NCBI RefSeq assembly: GCF_011764445.1
Contig: NZ_BLPG01000001.1
Span: 9,353,316-9,417,315 of the forward strand
Length of the DNA: 64,000 bases
Reading direction: 5' to 3'
DNA from: Phytohabitans rumicis
GTDB taxonomy: Bacteria > Actinomycetota > Actinomycetes > Mycobacteriales > Micromonosporaceae
The number at the start of each line of letters is the position of its first letter. Within the stretch, counting starts at the first letter, position 1. Both the position numbers and the translations under genes were made by a program. Shown in pieces: positions 37,467-46,100 of the stretch. The notes beneath the pieces are model-generated. The model made no database searches. It saw only the letters and a program-made list of their open reading frames with translations, and was not told where the DNA came from.

Positions 37467-38846
37467 TCAGCCACCGAGCCCGCGGACGTAGCCGTACAGC
37501 CCGAGCACCCAGCAGGCCACCGGGACGATCGCCAGCACCACGAGCACCTCCAGCAGTTCGGCGTACCGGCTCAGGTACGGGCCGGGCGGTCGGGTGCTGT
37601 ACCGGACGGCGAGCAGCACGGCCAGCGCGCCGGCCAGGAGCAGGCCGGCCCCGGTCGTGGCGTACCGGTCAGGGTCGGCCGTCAGCGGTCCGGCGGCCAG
37701 GCACACCGCGCCGGTGAGCCCGGCGAGCAGCATCGGCGCCCGCTGACGGGCGATCGGGTACAGGCGGGCGCGCAGCAGGAACCCGACCGCCAGGATGCTC
37801 ACCAGCACCCACCCGGGGGTGCCGCCGCGGCGTACCAGCAGCGCCTGGCACACCGCGGCGACCAGCGCGAGGCCGCCCACCATGCCGCAGAGCAGGCTGT
37901 CGGCGCGCAGCACCGCCGCGTACACGGCCGTGCGGGCCGGCTGCGGATCGTCGCGTACCAGGTCGGCGGCGGCCCGCGGCAGCACCGGCATCGGCACCCG
38001 GCCGAGCCGGATCGACAGCGGCGCGAGCACGGGGGAGAACGCCAGTCCCAGCCCTGCCACGATCGCCGCGGCCTGGTACCCCCGCAGCGCCTCGAACGTG
38101 CTCAGCCACGCGCCGGCGACGCTGAGCGCGCCGGCGCTCGCGCCGCCGGCGAACCACGCCGCGCGGTCCACCACACCGAGCACGCCGGCCATGGAGGCGA
38201 CCAGCAGCGCGGTGCCGGCCGCCAGCAGGTGCGGGGCGCCGAGCCCGGTCAGTGCGCGTTCGCCGGCCAGGAGCGTCCCGCCGCCAGCGAAGGCCATCGG
38301 CAGCGCGGCCAGCGCGACGGCCGCGCCGGCCCCGGCGTCACCGCCGGCCCGGGCCAGCAGCGCGCCCGCGCACAGCAGCACGGCGGCGGCGCCGAGCGCC
38401 CATCCGGCCGGGCCGGGCCACGGCGGTCCGGCCCGCAGCACCGCGAGCAGGCAGAGCAATACCGCGAGTACGCCGGCGGCCAGGCCGGTCCACCGGGTGT
38501 GCCGGTACGCCCAGGCGCCACCCGTCCGGGCCGAGCCGGTGGCGATGGCGTCGACGACGTCGTCGTACTCCAACTCGGGCCAGTCGGTGCCGGCGTGGGT
38601 CAGGTGCAGCACCTCGCCGTCGCGTACCCGGTGCGCGGCCAGCGTGCGGGCCGGCTCCAGGATGGCGCCGTCGGCGCGGCGCAGCACCCAGCCGTCCGCC
38701 GCTGTCCCGGCGTCGGGCAGGTCCTCCCCGGCCTGTCCTAACAGGATGGGCAGCAGCTCCGCGAGGGGTGCGCGTTCGGGCAGGGCGAGGTCGATCCGCC
38801 GGGCCGGCGCCGCGACGGTGAGCCGGACCAGTCCGGTGGCATTCAT
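37467..38846 (-). CDS. eccD: Type VII secretion membrane protein EccD
   Basis: 459 residues, intact. The N-terminal ~90 residues form a ubiquitin-like domain ('GLVRLTVAAPARRIDLALPE', then 'EVLHLTHAG'), followed by about eleven transmembrane helices from 'GLAAGVLAVLLCLLAVL' to the final 'VLVVLAIVPVACWVLGLYGYV'. This is the standard EccD layout; EccD dimers line the ESX membrane pore. It heads the eccD-eccB operon and is divergent from the histidine kinase at 38937 across 90 bases of intergenic DNA that should hold both promoters. Confidence 0.92.
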   Translation of the reverse strand: MNATGLVRLTVAAPARRIDLALPERAPLAELLPILLGQAGEDLPDAGTAADGWVLRRADGAILEPARTLAAHRVRDGEVLHLTHAGTDWPELEYDDVVDAIATGSARTGGAWAYRHTRWTGLAAGVLAVLLCLLAVLRAGPPWPGPAGWALGAAAVLLCAGALLARAGGDAGAGAAVALAALPMAFAGGGTLLAGERALTGLGAPHLLAAGTALLVASMAGVLGVVDRAAWFAGGASAGALSVAGAWLSTFEALRGYQAAAIVAGLGLAFSPVLAPLSIRLGRVPMPVLPRAAADLVRDDPQPARTAVYAAVLRADSLLCGMVGGLALVAAVCQALLVRRGGTPGWVLVSILAVGFLLRARLYPIARQRAPMLLAGLTGAVCLAAGPLTADPDRYATTGAGLLLAGALAVLLAVRYSTRPPGPYLSRYAELLEVLVVLAIVPVACWVLGLYGYVRGLGG

Positions 38847-38936
38847 GCGACCACGGTGGCCCAGCGGCGCCGGCGGGGAAACCGGGCCGGCCGGTAGCGG
38901 CCACGCGACCGCGCTGGTCGGTCTCCCTACAGTGGG

Positions 38937-39746
38937 ATGGTGGCCGTGCGGTTGGCGATCGTGGCGTTGCTCGGTGCCCTGCTGGGCGGCGGCCTCGTGG
39001 CCCTGTACCTGCGCCGGGTGGGCGCCGCCCGCGGCGGCGAGCTGGCCCATCTGGAGCAGTTGGTCAAGCGCCGGGCCGAGCAGGTGACCGCGCTCAGCCA
39101 CGAGCTGCGCACCCCGCTGAGCATGATCAAGGGAGCGGTGGACCTGCTGCGGGAGGGGACGCCGGGCCCGTTGACCCCGGCTCAGGAACGGTTTCTGCAG
39201 GTGGTCGACCACCAGTGCACCCAGGTGATCGGGCTGTGCGAGAGCCTGCTGATCCAGGCGAAGATCGAGGCCGGGCTGTTCACGCCGCGGCCGGAGCGGG
39301 TCGACGTGTCGGTGGTGACCCGGGACGTCGTCACCGCGATGCGGCCGTTGTGCGCGCAGCGCCAGCAGCGGATCAGCCTGGACACGCCGCAGGTCATGCC
39401 GCGGATCCAGGGCGATCCGCAGCTGCTGACCCAGGCGCTGACCAACCTGCTGTCCAACGCCAGCCGGTTCACCACCGCGGGCGGCAGCATCGACGTGCGG
39501 GTGGCGGTCATCGACACCGGCGTCGCGGTCTACGTCACCGACGACGGCGCCGGGATGACCCCGGACGAGCGGCACCGGTTGTTCCGCCGGTTCGCCACCG
39601 GCCGCCCACTGGCCGACGGCACCGGGCTCGGCCTGGTCATCACGAAGACCATCGTGGAGCTGCACGGCGGTGACATCATGGTGCACACCGCGTCGGCCCG
39701 CGGGACGACGTTCCTGCTCACGCTGCCCCGAGGCGAGTCCCGATGA
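38937..39746 (+). CDS. Sensor histidine kinase with single membrane helix
   Basis: 269 residues. One N-terminal helix ('VALLGALLGGGLVALYL') anchors the protein with no extracytoplasmic sensor region. The cytoplasmic part has H-box 'ALSHELRTPLSM', N-box 'NLLSNASRF', G1 'DDGAGM' and G2 'GTGLGLVI'. Signal input is therefore probably membrane-internal, cytosolic or through a partner. A TACAGT box ends three bases before ATG 38937, compatible with leaderless transcription. The stop overlaps the response-regulator start (ATGA). Confidence 0.88.
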   Translation: MVAVRLAIVALLGALLGGGLVALYLRRVGAARGGELAHLEQLVKRRAEQVTALSHELRTPLSMIKGAVDLLREGTPGPLTPAQERFLQVVDHQCTQVIGLCESLLIQAKIEAGLFTPRPERVDVSVVTRDVVTAMRPLCAQRQQRISLDTPQVMPRIQGDPQLLTQALTNLLSNASRFTTAGGSIDVRVAVIDTGVAVYVTDDGAGMTPDERHRLFRRFATGRPLADGTGLGLVITKTIVELHGGDIMVHTASARGTTFLLTLPRGESR

Positions 39747-40477
39747 ACCCCGACCCGAAGACCGGTACGGCCGGCCCGACCGCGCTGGTCGTCGACGACG
39801 AGCCGCACATGGCCGTGATCATCGAGTTCGCCCTGCAAACCCAGGGCTTCACGGTGCTGGTCGCGCCGGACGGGGCCACCGCCCTGCACCTGTTGCGGAC
39901 GCGCTCGGTCGACCTGGTCGTGCTGGACGTGCTGATGCCCACAATGGACGGCCTGACCCTGTGCGAGCGGATCCGGGCCCGCTCCGACGTGCCCATCATG
40001 ATGCTGACCGCGCTGGCCCAGCACGACGACGTCATCGCCGGGCTGGAGCACGGCGCCGACGACTACGTCACCAAGCCGTTCCACCCGAGGGAGGTGGCCC
40101 TGCGGGCGCAGGCGCTGGTGCGGCGAGGGCGCGGCACGGGCACCGCGATCCGGGTCGGCGACCTGGTGATCGACCCGGCCACCCGGACGGCGGTGCTGGC
40201 CGGGCATCGGCTGGACCTGCCGTTCACCGAGTTCAAGCTGCTGGTGCACCTGGCCAACCGGCGGGGCGTGCCGCAGTCGTGGCAGGAGTTGCTGCGCGAG
40301 GTCTGGGGCACCGCCGACCTGATGGGCGGCCGGGACGTCGTGAAGTCGACCGTGTACCGGCTCCGGTCCCGGCTGGCCGGCGTGCCGGGCGGCGCCGGCT
40401 ACGTGCGCACGCTGCGCGGCGTGGGCTATCTGATGGCCGACCTCGCCCCGGCGGAGCGGGCCGAGCCGGATCGGTGA
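39743..40477 (+). CDS. OmpR/PhoB-family response regulator upstream of the ABC transporter
   Basis: 244 residues: receiver domain with 'VVDDEPH', phospho-Asp in 'LVVLDVLMPTMDG', Thr in 'MLTAL' and Lys in 'DDYVTKPF', then a winged helix ending 'VRTLRGVGYLM'. It is translationally coupled to the kinase and lies 96 bases upstream of the ABC substrate-binding gene. The intergenic DNA carries two direct repeats, so control of the transporter by this regulator is likely. Confidence 0.9.
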   Translation: MNPDPKTGTAGPTALVVDDEPHMAVIIEFALQTQGFTVLVAPDGATALHLLRTRSVDLVVLDVLMPTMDGLTLCERIRARSDVPIMMLTALAQHDDVIAGLEHGADDYVTKPFHPREVALRAQALVRRGRGTGTAIRVGDLVIDPATRTAVLAGHRLDLPFTEFKLLVHLANRRGVPQSWQELLREVWGTADLMGGRDVVKSTVYRLRSRLAGVPGGAGYVRTLRGVGYLMADLAPAERAEPDR

Positions 40478-40538
40478 CACCGCTGTCACCGGCGCTCACA
40501 CCGCCGTCACCGGCGGACCGTCCATCCGCCTCTAACCT
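40476..40538 (+). promoter_or_regulatory. Direct-repeat operator and -10 box upstream of the ABC transporter
   Basis: Two copies of CCGCTGTCACCGGCG / CCGCCGTCACCGGCG start 21 bases apart (from 40480 and 40501), two helical turns, as PhoB/OmpR-type regulators favour. A TAACCT -10-like box at 40533-40538 has no good -35; the second repeat lies where a -35 would be. This suggests activator-dependent transcription. Confidence 0.6.
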
Positions 40539-40573
40539 GGCCGCAACATTGGCTCCAGCAGGAGGTCGACGTC

Positions 40574-41653
40574 ATGACCGTGGGTCAGGTAGGACGAGGC
40601 GGACGAGCATTGGCGTTGCTGGCGGCGGCCGCCCTGGCGGGTGCGGCGGGCTGCGCGCGGGAGGCGGGCGGCAGCACACCGGCCCAGGACGACGGCGGGA
40701 TCGTCCACGTGGTGTGCGGCGCCACCGAGGAGTGGTGCGCGGCGACCACCGCCCAGTTCACCCGGTCCACCGGGGTCAAGGCGGACTTCGTGCGGCTGTC
40801 CAGCGGGGAGGCGCTGGCCCGCATCAAGGCCGGCAAGAACAACCCCGAGTTCGACGTCTGGTACGGCGGCCCGGCCGACGGGTTCGCCGCGGCCGGCGGT
40901 GAGGGCCTGCTGGAGCCGTACGTCTCGCCGAACGCGGCGGCGATCCCGGCCCGGTACAAGGATCCCGGTGGCATGTGGACCGGCGTCTACGTCGGCGCGC
41001 TCGGGTTCTGCGCCAATACGAAGGTGTTGGCGGAAAAGGGGGTCGCGGCCCCCGCCTCGTGGGCGGACCTGCTCGACCCGAAGCTGGCCAAGGACATCAG
41101 CATCGCGCACCCGTCCACGTCCGGCACCGCGTACACGGCGCTGTGGACGCAGGTGGTGCTCGGCGGCGGCGGCGCGGCGGGCGAGGACAAGGCCATGCAG
41201 TACATGCGCAAGCTGCACCCCAACGTGTTGCAGTACACCAAGTCCGGGGCCGCACCCGCGCAGATGGCCGCCCGCGGCGAGGTCGCCGTGGGTGTCATCT
41301 TCTCGCACGACTGCGTCGCGGCCCGCGAGGGCGGTTTTCCCGACCTGGCGGTGAGCTTCCCGAGTGAGGGCACCGGCTACGAGACCGGCGGTGTCGCGCT
41401 GGTCAAGGGCGCGCAGAACCCGGTGAGCGCGAAGAAGTACGTCGACTGGGCGCTGACCACCGAGGCGCAGGAGGTCGGCCCGACGGTCAAGGCGTACCAG
41501 TTCCCGACCAACCCCGGCGCGAAGGTCTCCGACAAGGTGGTCGACCTGAGCCAGATCAAGCTGGTGGAGTACGACCCGGTCGTCGCCGGGAAGGCGAAGT
41601 CCGCGCTGACCAAGCGGTTCGACATCGACGTCGCCCAGGCGCCGAAGTCATGA
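40574..41653 (+). CDS. Substrate-binding lipoprotein of a ferric-iron-type ABC transporter
   Basis: 359 residues. Signal sequence with lipobox-like 'LAGAAGC' (Cys 27), then a class II periplasmic binding fold of the FbpA/AfuA group ('VVCGATEEWCAATTAQFT', 'EFDVWYGGPADGF', 'TGYETGGVALVKGA'). The family binds ferric iron, and relatives bind phosphonates, sugar phosphates or polyamines, so the ligand is not certain. A GGAGG box 8 bases before ATG 40574 marks the start. Its stop overlaps the permease start (ATGA). Confidence 0.85.
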   Translation: MTVGQVGRGGRALALLAAAALAGAAGCAREAGGSTPAQDDGGIVHVVCGATEEWCAATTAQFTRSTGVKADFVRLSSGEALARIKAGKNNPEFDVWYGGPADGFAAAGGEGLLEPYVSPNAAAIPARYKDPGGMWTGVYVGALGFCANTKVLAEKGVAAPASWADLLDPKLAKDISIAHPSTSGTAYTALWTQVVLGGGGAAGEDKAMQYMRKLHPNVLQYTKSGAAPAQMAARGEVAVGVIFSHDCVAAREGGFPDLAVSFPSEGTGYETGGVALVKGAQNPVSAKKYVDWALTTEAQEVGPTVKAYQFPTNPGAKVSDKVVDLSQIKLVEYDPVVAGKAKSALTKRFDIDVAQAPKS

Positions 41654-43395
41654 CCGACGTGCTGACCGATCGCGAGGTGCCACCGCCATCCGCGGCGGCA
41701 CCCCGCCGGCGGCGCCGGCCGGACCTCGGCGTCCGGGCGTTCGTCGTGGCGAGCGTGCTGCTGGTGGCGATCGGTAGCGTGGTGCCGCTCGCCGCGGTCC
41801 TGGCGACCGCATTCGCGCCGGGCGCGCTGCACCGGTACGGCGAGTTCTTCACGTCCTCAGTGGACCTGAAGATCCTGCGCAACACCTTGGTGCTGGGCGC
41901 CCTCGTCGGGACCGGCGGCACGGCGCTGGGTTTCCTGTTCGCGTTCGTCCAAACCAGACTCGACGTGCCCGGCAAGCGAATCCTGCACGTGCTGGCGCTG
42001 GTGCCGATCGTCAGCCCACCGTTCGCGGTGGCCACCGCCACGGTCGTGCTGTACGGGCGCCGCGGCGTCATCAGCAACGGCGTCTTCGGCCTGGAGTACG
42101 ACATCTACGGCCTGGACGGCCTGGTCTTCGTGCTGTCGCTGTCGCTGTTCCCGGTCGCCTACCTGGGCCTGCTGGGCATGATGCGGGGGCTGGACCCGGC
42201 TCTGGAGGAGGCCGCGATGAACCTGGGCGCCGGCCCGTGGCGCATCCTGCGCACGGTCATCCTGCCGCTGCTGGCACCCGGGCTGGTCGGCCCGTTCCTG
42301 CTGCTGTTCGTGGAGGCCATCGCTGACCTGGCCAACCCGCTCGTGTTGGGCGGCGACTACACCGTGCTGGCCAGCCGCGCCTACCTGGCGGTGTCCGGCG
42401 AGTACGACACCACCAGCGCCGCCGTCTACTGCGTCATCCTGCTGGTCCCGTCCGTCGGGCTCTTCCTGGCCCAGCGGTACTGGCTCAGCCGCAAGGTGCG
42501 GACCACCATCACCGGGCGGCCGTCCGGCAGCGTGCACCTGATCACCGGTTGGGTGCGCTGGCCGATCTTCGGCCTGGCGGTGCTGGTGGCCGCCGTCATC
42601 GTGAGCATCTACGGCACCGTCATCGCCGGTTCGGTGACCCGCGTGTTCGGCGTGGACAACACGCTGACCCTGGAGTATCTGCGCGAGGTGGTGATGGGTG
42701 TGGGCCAGGAGGCGGTGCGGGACACCGTCGTACTCGCCGCCGTCGCCACCCCGGTCGCCGCCGCCTTCGGCGTCGTCATCGCCTGGCTGGTGGTCCGGCA
42801 TCTGCGGCGGACCGCCGGCCTGCTGGACCTGGCCGGCACGTTGGGCGTCGCCGTCCCCGGCACCGTGCTCGGCATCGGCTTCGTGCTCGCGTACCGTCCC
42901 GAACGGTACGTCGGCCCGTTCGAGGTGTTTCCCAGCCTCGTGGGCGGCGGCGCCGTCGCCGGCGGTGCGGCGGCCATCATCCTGGCCTACGTGGTGCGCA
43001 GCCTGCCGGCGGGCCAGCGCACGGCGGTGGCCGCGCTCACCCAGCTGCACCCGCATGTCGAGCAGGCGTCGACCGACCTCGGCGCCGGTCCACTGTACAC
43101 ATTCCGGCGGATCACTTTGCCGCTCATCCGGCCGGCCCTGCTGACCGGCCTCAGCTACAGCTTCGCCCGGAGCATGACGTCGATATCGACGATCGTGCTG
43201 CTGGTCACCCCGCAGACAAAAATCATCACCTCGCAGGTGCTCAGCGCCGCCAGCACCGGACGGTACGGCGTCGCCTTCGCCTACTGCACCGTGCTGACCG
43301 CCATCGTCCTGGCCGCCTTCGGGCTCATCCGGCTCGTGGTCGGCGGCGGGGCGACCCTGCAACGCGTCGCCGCCACGGAGAGGCAGAAGCCATGA
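41650..43395 (+). CDS. ABC transporter permease, fused double FbpB-type
   Basis: 581 residues with about twelve transmembrane helices. Two binding-protein-dependent transport modules are fused, each with its EAA loop ('EEAAMNLGAGPWRILRTVIL' and 'EQASTDLGAGPLYTFRRITL'). The double-length FbpB layout means that one polypeptide forms the full channel. It is coupled at both ends to the binding protein and ATPase genes by 4-base ATGA overlaps. An N-terminal basic stretch ('PRRRRRPDLG') lies in the cytosol. Confidence 0.9.
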   Translation: MTDVLTDREVPPPSAAAPRRRRRPDLGVRAFVVASVLLVAIGSVVPLAAVLATAFAPGALHRYGEFFTSSVDLKILRNTLVLGALVGTGGTALGFLFAFVQTRLDVPGKRILHVLALVPIVSPPFAVATATVVLYGRRGVISNGVFGLEYDIYGLDGLVFVLSLSLFPVAYLGLLGMMRGLDPALEEAAMNLGAGPWRILRTVILPLLAPGLVGPFLLLFVEAIADLANPLVLGGDYTVLASRAYLAVSGEYDTTSAAVYCVILLVPSVGLFLAQRYWLSRKVRTTITGRPSGSVHLITGWVRWPIFGLAVLVAAVIVSIYGTVIAGSVTRVFGVDNTLTLEYLREVVMGVGQEAVRDTVVLAAVATPVAAAFGVVIAWLVVRHLRRTAGLLDLAGTLGVAVPGTVLGIGFVLAYRPERYVGPFEVFPSLVGGGAVAGGAAAIILAYVVRSLPAGQRTAVAALTQLHPHVEQASTDLGAGPLYTFRRITLPLIRPALLTGLSYSFARSMTSISTIVLLVTPQTKIITSQVLSAASTGRYGVAFAYCTVLTAIVLAAFGLIRLVVGGGATLQRVAATERQKP

Positions 43396-44522
43396 CCACC
43401 GCCATGACCGAATCGACCGCCACCGGCATCCGGGCAGCCGCCCACAGTGGACGGTTGCAACTGGACGGTCTGACCAAGAGCTTCGCCAGCCGCTCCGGCG
43501 CGGTGACCGCCGTCGACAGCGTGACCCTCGACGTCGCACCGGGCGAGTTCATCACGCTGCTCGGCCCGTCCGGCTGCGGGAAGACCACGACCCTGCGCAT
43601 GGTCGCCGGGTTCGAGGAGGCCACCGCCGGCCACATCCGGCTGGACGGCCAGGTCATCGACGCGATCCCGCCGCAGCGCCGGCCGATGGCCATGGTGTTC
43701 CAGAGCTACGCGCTGTTTCCGCACCTCACCGTCGCCGGCAACATCGGGTACGGCTTGCGGCTGCTGCGGCGCTCCCGCGACGAGATCGCTACCAGCATGC
43801 GGATGGCGTTGACCAGCATGAACCTGGTGGGCCTGGAGGACCGCAGCCCGCACGAGCTGTCCGGCGGGCAGCAACAGCGGGTGGCACTGGCCCGGGCCCT
43901 GGTGGTGCAGCCGAAGGTGCTGCTCTTCGACGAGCCGCTGTCCAACCTGGACGCAAAGCTGCGCGGCGCGATGCGGGCCGAGATCCGGCGGATCCAGCGG
44001 ATGTTCGGGATCACCAGCATCTACGTCACCCACGACCAGGACGAGGCGATGAGCATGTCCGACCGGATCGTGGTGATGAACCGGGGCCGGGTGGAGCAGG
44101 TCGCCACGCCGGGGGAGATCTACCTGCGGCCGGCCAGCGTGTTCGTCGCGGACTTCATCGGCCGGGCCAACTTCATCGAGGTGATGGTGGAGCGCGTGCA
44201 CGGCAGCACCGCCGTCGTGCACACGCTCGGCCAGCGGCTGGAGGTGGCGGCCCACCAGGACGCGGCGGCCGGCGGCGACGCGTACCTGATGATGCGGCCG
44301 GAGACGATCGCGCTGGTGCCGGTCACCGACGGCGGCACCGGGATCGGCGTGGTGCTGCGCTCCACGTTCCACGGCCCGACCATCGACTACGAGGTGGAGA
44401 CCACGAGCGGCACCATCACCGTCACCGAGCCTGGCCGCGACCCCCGGCAGCTGCTGGTCGAGGGCACCAACGTCGACATCACGATCGACCAGGAACGCGC
44501 GTACCTGCTCGCCGGCGAGTAG
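43392..44522 (+). CDS. ABC transporter ATP-binding protein, FbpC/PotA type
   Basis: 376 residues. Walker A 'GPSGCGKTTTL', Q-loop 'FQSYALFPHL', signature 'ELSGGQQQRVALARAL', Walker B 'VLLFDEPLSNLD' and switch His in 'VTHDQDEA' are all present. A C-terminal TOBE domain follows ('MMRPETIALVPV' onward). It energises uptake through the double permease. The ATG at 43392 overlaps the permease stop. An alternative start at the second Met (43404) cannot be excluded. Confidence 0.9.
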   Translation: MTTAMTESTATGIRAAAHSGRLQLDGLTKSFASRSGAVTAVDSVTLDVAPGEFITLLGPSGCGKTTTLRMVAGFEEATAGHIRLDGQVIDAIPPQRRPMAMVFQSYALFPHLTVAGNIGYGLRLLRRSRDEIATSMRMALTSMNLVGLEDRSPHELSGGQQQRVALARALVVQPKVLLFDEPLSNLDAKLRGAMRAEIRRIQRMFGITSIYVTHDQDEAMSMSDRIVVMNRGRVEQVATPGEIYLRPASVFVADFIGRANFIEVMVERVHGSTAVVHTLGQRLEVAAHQDAAAGGDAYLMMRPETIALVPVTDGGTGIGVVLRSTFHGPTIDYEVETTSGTITVTEPGRDPRQLLVEGTNVDITIDQERAYLLAGE

Positions 44523-44588
44523 CGGGCTCGTCAGCGTTCGGCCGTGAAGTTGCCCATCATCGCCATGTCCTCGTGTTCGAGGTGGCGT

Positions 44589-45053
44589 TCAGGCGCTTGT
44601 CGCCGTCGCGGCGCGTTTGGCCATTTCCTGCGGGGAAAGATCCTCGATGCGGGTGGCGACACTCCACCGATGCCCGAACGGGTCCACGAACTGGCCGGTG
44701 CGATCGCCGTAGAACTGATCGGTGACGGGGCGTAGGGCGGTGGCGCCGGCCTCGATCGCCCGATTGAAGACGTCGTCAACGTTTTCGATGTAGAGGCTGA
44801 TGGTGACTGGCGTGCCGCCGATGCTCTTCGGTCCCCGGATGCCCAGGTCCGGGAACTCGTCCGACAGCATGACTACGGCTGTGCCGATCTCCAGTTCGGC
44901 GTGGCCCAGCCTGCCGTCTGGCTCGGACATCCGCATCCGTTCGGTCGCTCCGAACACGGTGCGGTAGTAATCGATCGCTGTGCTGGCGCCGTCGATGCAG
45001 AGGTAGGGCACGACCTGGGGATAGTTGTCGGGGATGGGCTTCACGTCAGCCAT
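44589..45053 (-). CDS. VOC-family (PhnB-like) protein
   Basis: 154 residues with the tandem beta-alpha-beta-beta-beta pattern of the vicinal oxygen chelate superfamily ('VVPYLCIDGASTAIDYYRTVF', 'GHAELEIGTAVVMLSD', 'FVDPFGHRWSVATR'). PhnB-like members are often annotated as glyoxalase or bleomycin-resistance-like, but specific activity is rarely known. I use ATG 45053 ('MADVKPIPDN'), not the upstream 45086, because family members begin close to this point. It is divergent from the STAS gene across 324 bases. Confidence 0.8.
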   Translation of the reverse strand: MADVKPIPDNYPQVVPYLCIDGASTAIDYYRTVFGATERMRMSEPDGRLGHAELEIGTAVVMLSDEFPDLGIRGPKSIGGTPVTISLYIENVDDVFNRAIEAGATALRPVTDQFYGDRTGQFVDPFGHRWSVATRIEDLSPQEMAKRAATATSA

Positions 45054-45377
45054 GGCAGACCACTTTTCTGCTGGTGGCCCGGTCACCAGATCTCGGGGCC
45101 CGCTCGATGCGTCCGCCAGTGGCGGACTGTCACGCCACCGGGGACACGAGCGACGAGCCCAACTCTACGCGACCGCACGGGATATTCGGCGAACGACCAG
45201 GCCCCGACGGAGCCGTCTCGGGAGTATCCTGCGGTATAGCTGCGCCGACCGACGTGCGCAGCTCGTCGAGCCCGCAACTCCACCGCGACATGTCGGGTTG
45301 CAGTCCCCGGCCACGGGCCCAGTCCTCGCTCGCTCAACACTCGCCATCCTCGTAGGCAGTTGGGCTGGAGGAACACC
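45054..45377. other. Intergenic region between VOC and STAS genes
   Basis: No credible reading frame by codon bias. It contains a perfect 7-bp hairpin (GTCCGCC-AGT-GGCGGAC, 45111-45127), a CTGGTG/CACCAG inverted pair near 45071-45089, and a TATCCT/TATAGC-rich patch near 45228-45242 that could hold a promoter for the STAS gene. Promoter assignment is tentative. Confidence 0.4.
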
Positions 45378-45827
45378 ATGTCCGCACCCTTTTCCCCGCT
45401 GGCGACGTTGGCGCCGCTGTACGTCGAGACGAGCATCCCGTCGCCGGCCACGGCCCGGGTGGCCGTCGCGGGAGAGGTCGACTTGGCAACCGCGGCCGCA
45501 TTGCGCGAGCGGCTGCTGCGCGTGCTGCACGGGCACAGTCTCAACCTGCTCGACGTCAATCTCGCCGGGGTCACCTTCATGGACTGCACCGGAATCGGTG
45601 CGCTCATCGGCGTGCGCAACGCCGCTGCCCGGGCCGGATGCCAGGTGCGCGTCACCGATCCGCAGCCCATTGTCCGCCGGGTTCTGGAGGCGACCGGGTT
45701 GCTCGGGGTTTTCACCGCCCCGATCGAGCAGCCACAGCGCCGGCCCGCAAGGTCCGAATATCCGTTGGGAGCCGAACCCGTCCCTACGGCGGTGACGGTG
45801 CAGGCCAATGTGACGATTGCCGCCTGA
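45378..45827 (+). CDS. STAS-domain anti-sigma factor antagonist
   Basis: 149 residues. The core is a STAS domain ('ARVAVAGEVDLATAAALRERL', 'VNLAGVTFMDCTGIGALIG'), in which the Ser/Thr phosphorylation site of SpoIIAA-like proteins lies at 'DCTGIGAL'. Such proteins bind anti-sigma kinases to release stress or sporulation sigma factors. A ~35-residue polar tail follows the domain. GGAGG 6 bases before ATG 45378 fixes the start. No anti-sigma kinase is adjacent. Confidence 0.82.
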   Translation: MSAPFSPLATLAPLYVETSIPSPATARVAVAGEVDLATAAALRERLLRVLHGHSLNLLDVNLAGVTFMDCTGIGALIGVRNAAARAGCQVRVTDPQPIVRRVLEATGLLGVFTAPIEQPQRRPARSEYPLGAEPVPTAVTVQANVTIAA

Positions 45828-45922
45828 CGGTCTTGGGCGTGCGTGCTGACGATATCGGGAGTAGCCTATGGGTACGTGCGCCGCCACAGGCGGGCGCTTC
45901 CGTACATGTCAGGCTGGCGGCT

Positions 45923-45938
45923 CCTCCCCAAGGGGAGG
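45923..45938. repeat. Short perfect inverted repeat upstream of the kinase gene
   Basis: CCTCCCC-AA-GGGGAGG. The two-base centre is too tight for a good hairpin, so an operator is as likely as a terminator for the STAS gene. Confidence 0.35.
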
Positions 45939-46100
45939 TCTCTTCGCAGGCCGTGGGCCCGGACCTCGCCCGCACATTCTGTTCGGACCTCACCGCGTCC
46001 TCGACCCTGCGGTCACGACCAGCGACTCCCCGGCGCTTCAGTGGAGGTGCCGTCCCGGCCGGGCACACCTACGGCGTGTCCCGTAAAGAGCGTTGACCAG

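Noticed and set aside
44531-44588. Short minus-strand peptide tail after the VOC gene (ending MMGNFTAER)
   Set aside because: Less than 60 bases beyond the VOC stop, no start or family match. It may be a remnant but cannot be supported.
45083-45808. Minus-strand gene across the STAS region
   Set aside because: It runs antisense through the well-supported STAS domain and lacks codon bias or domain similarity.
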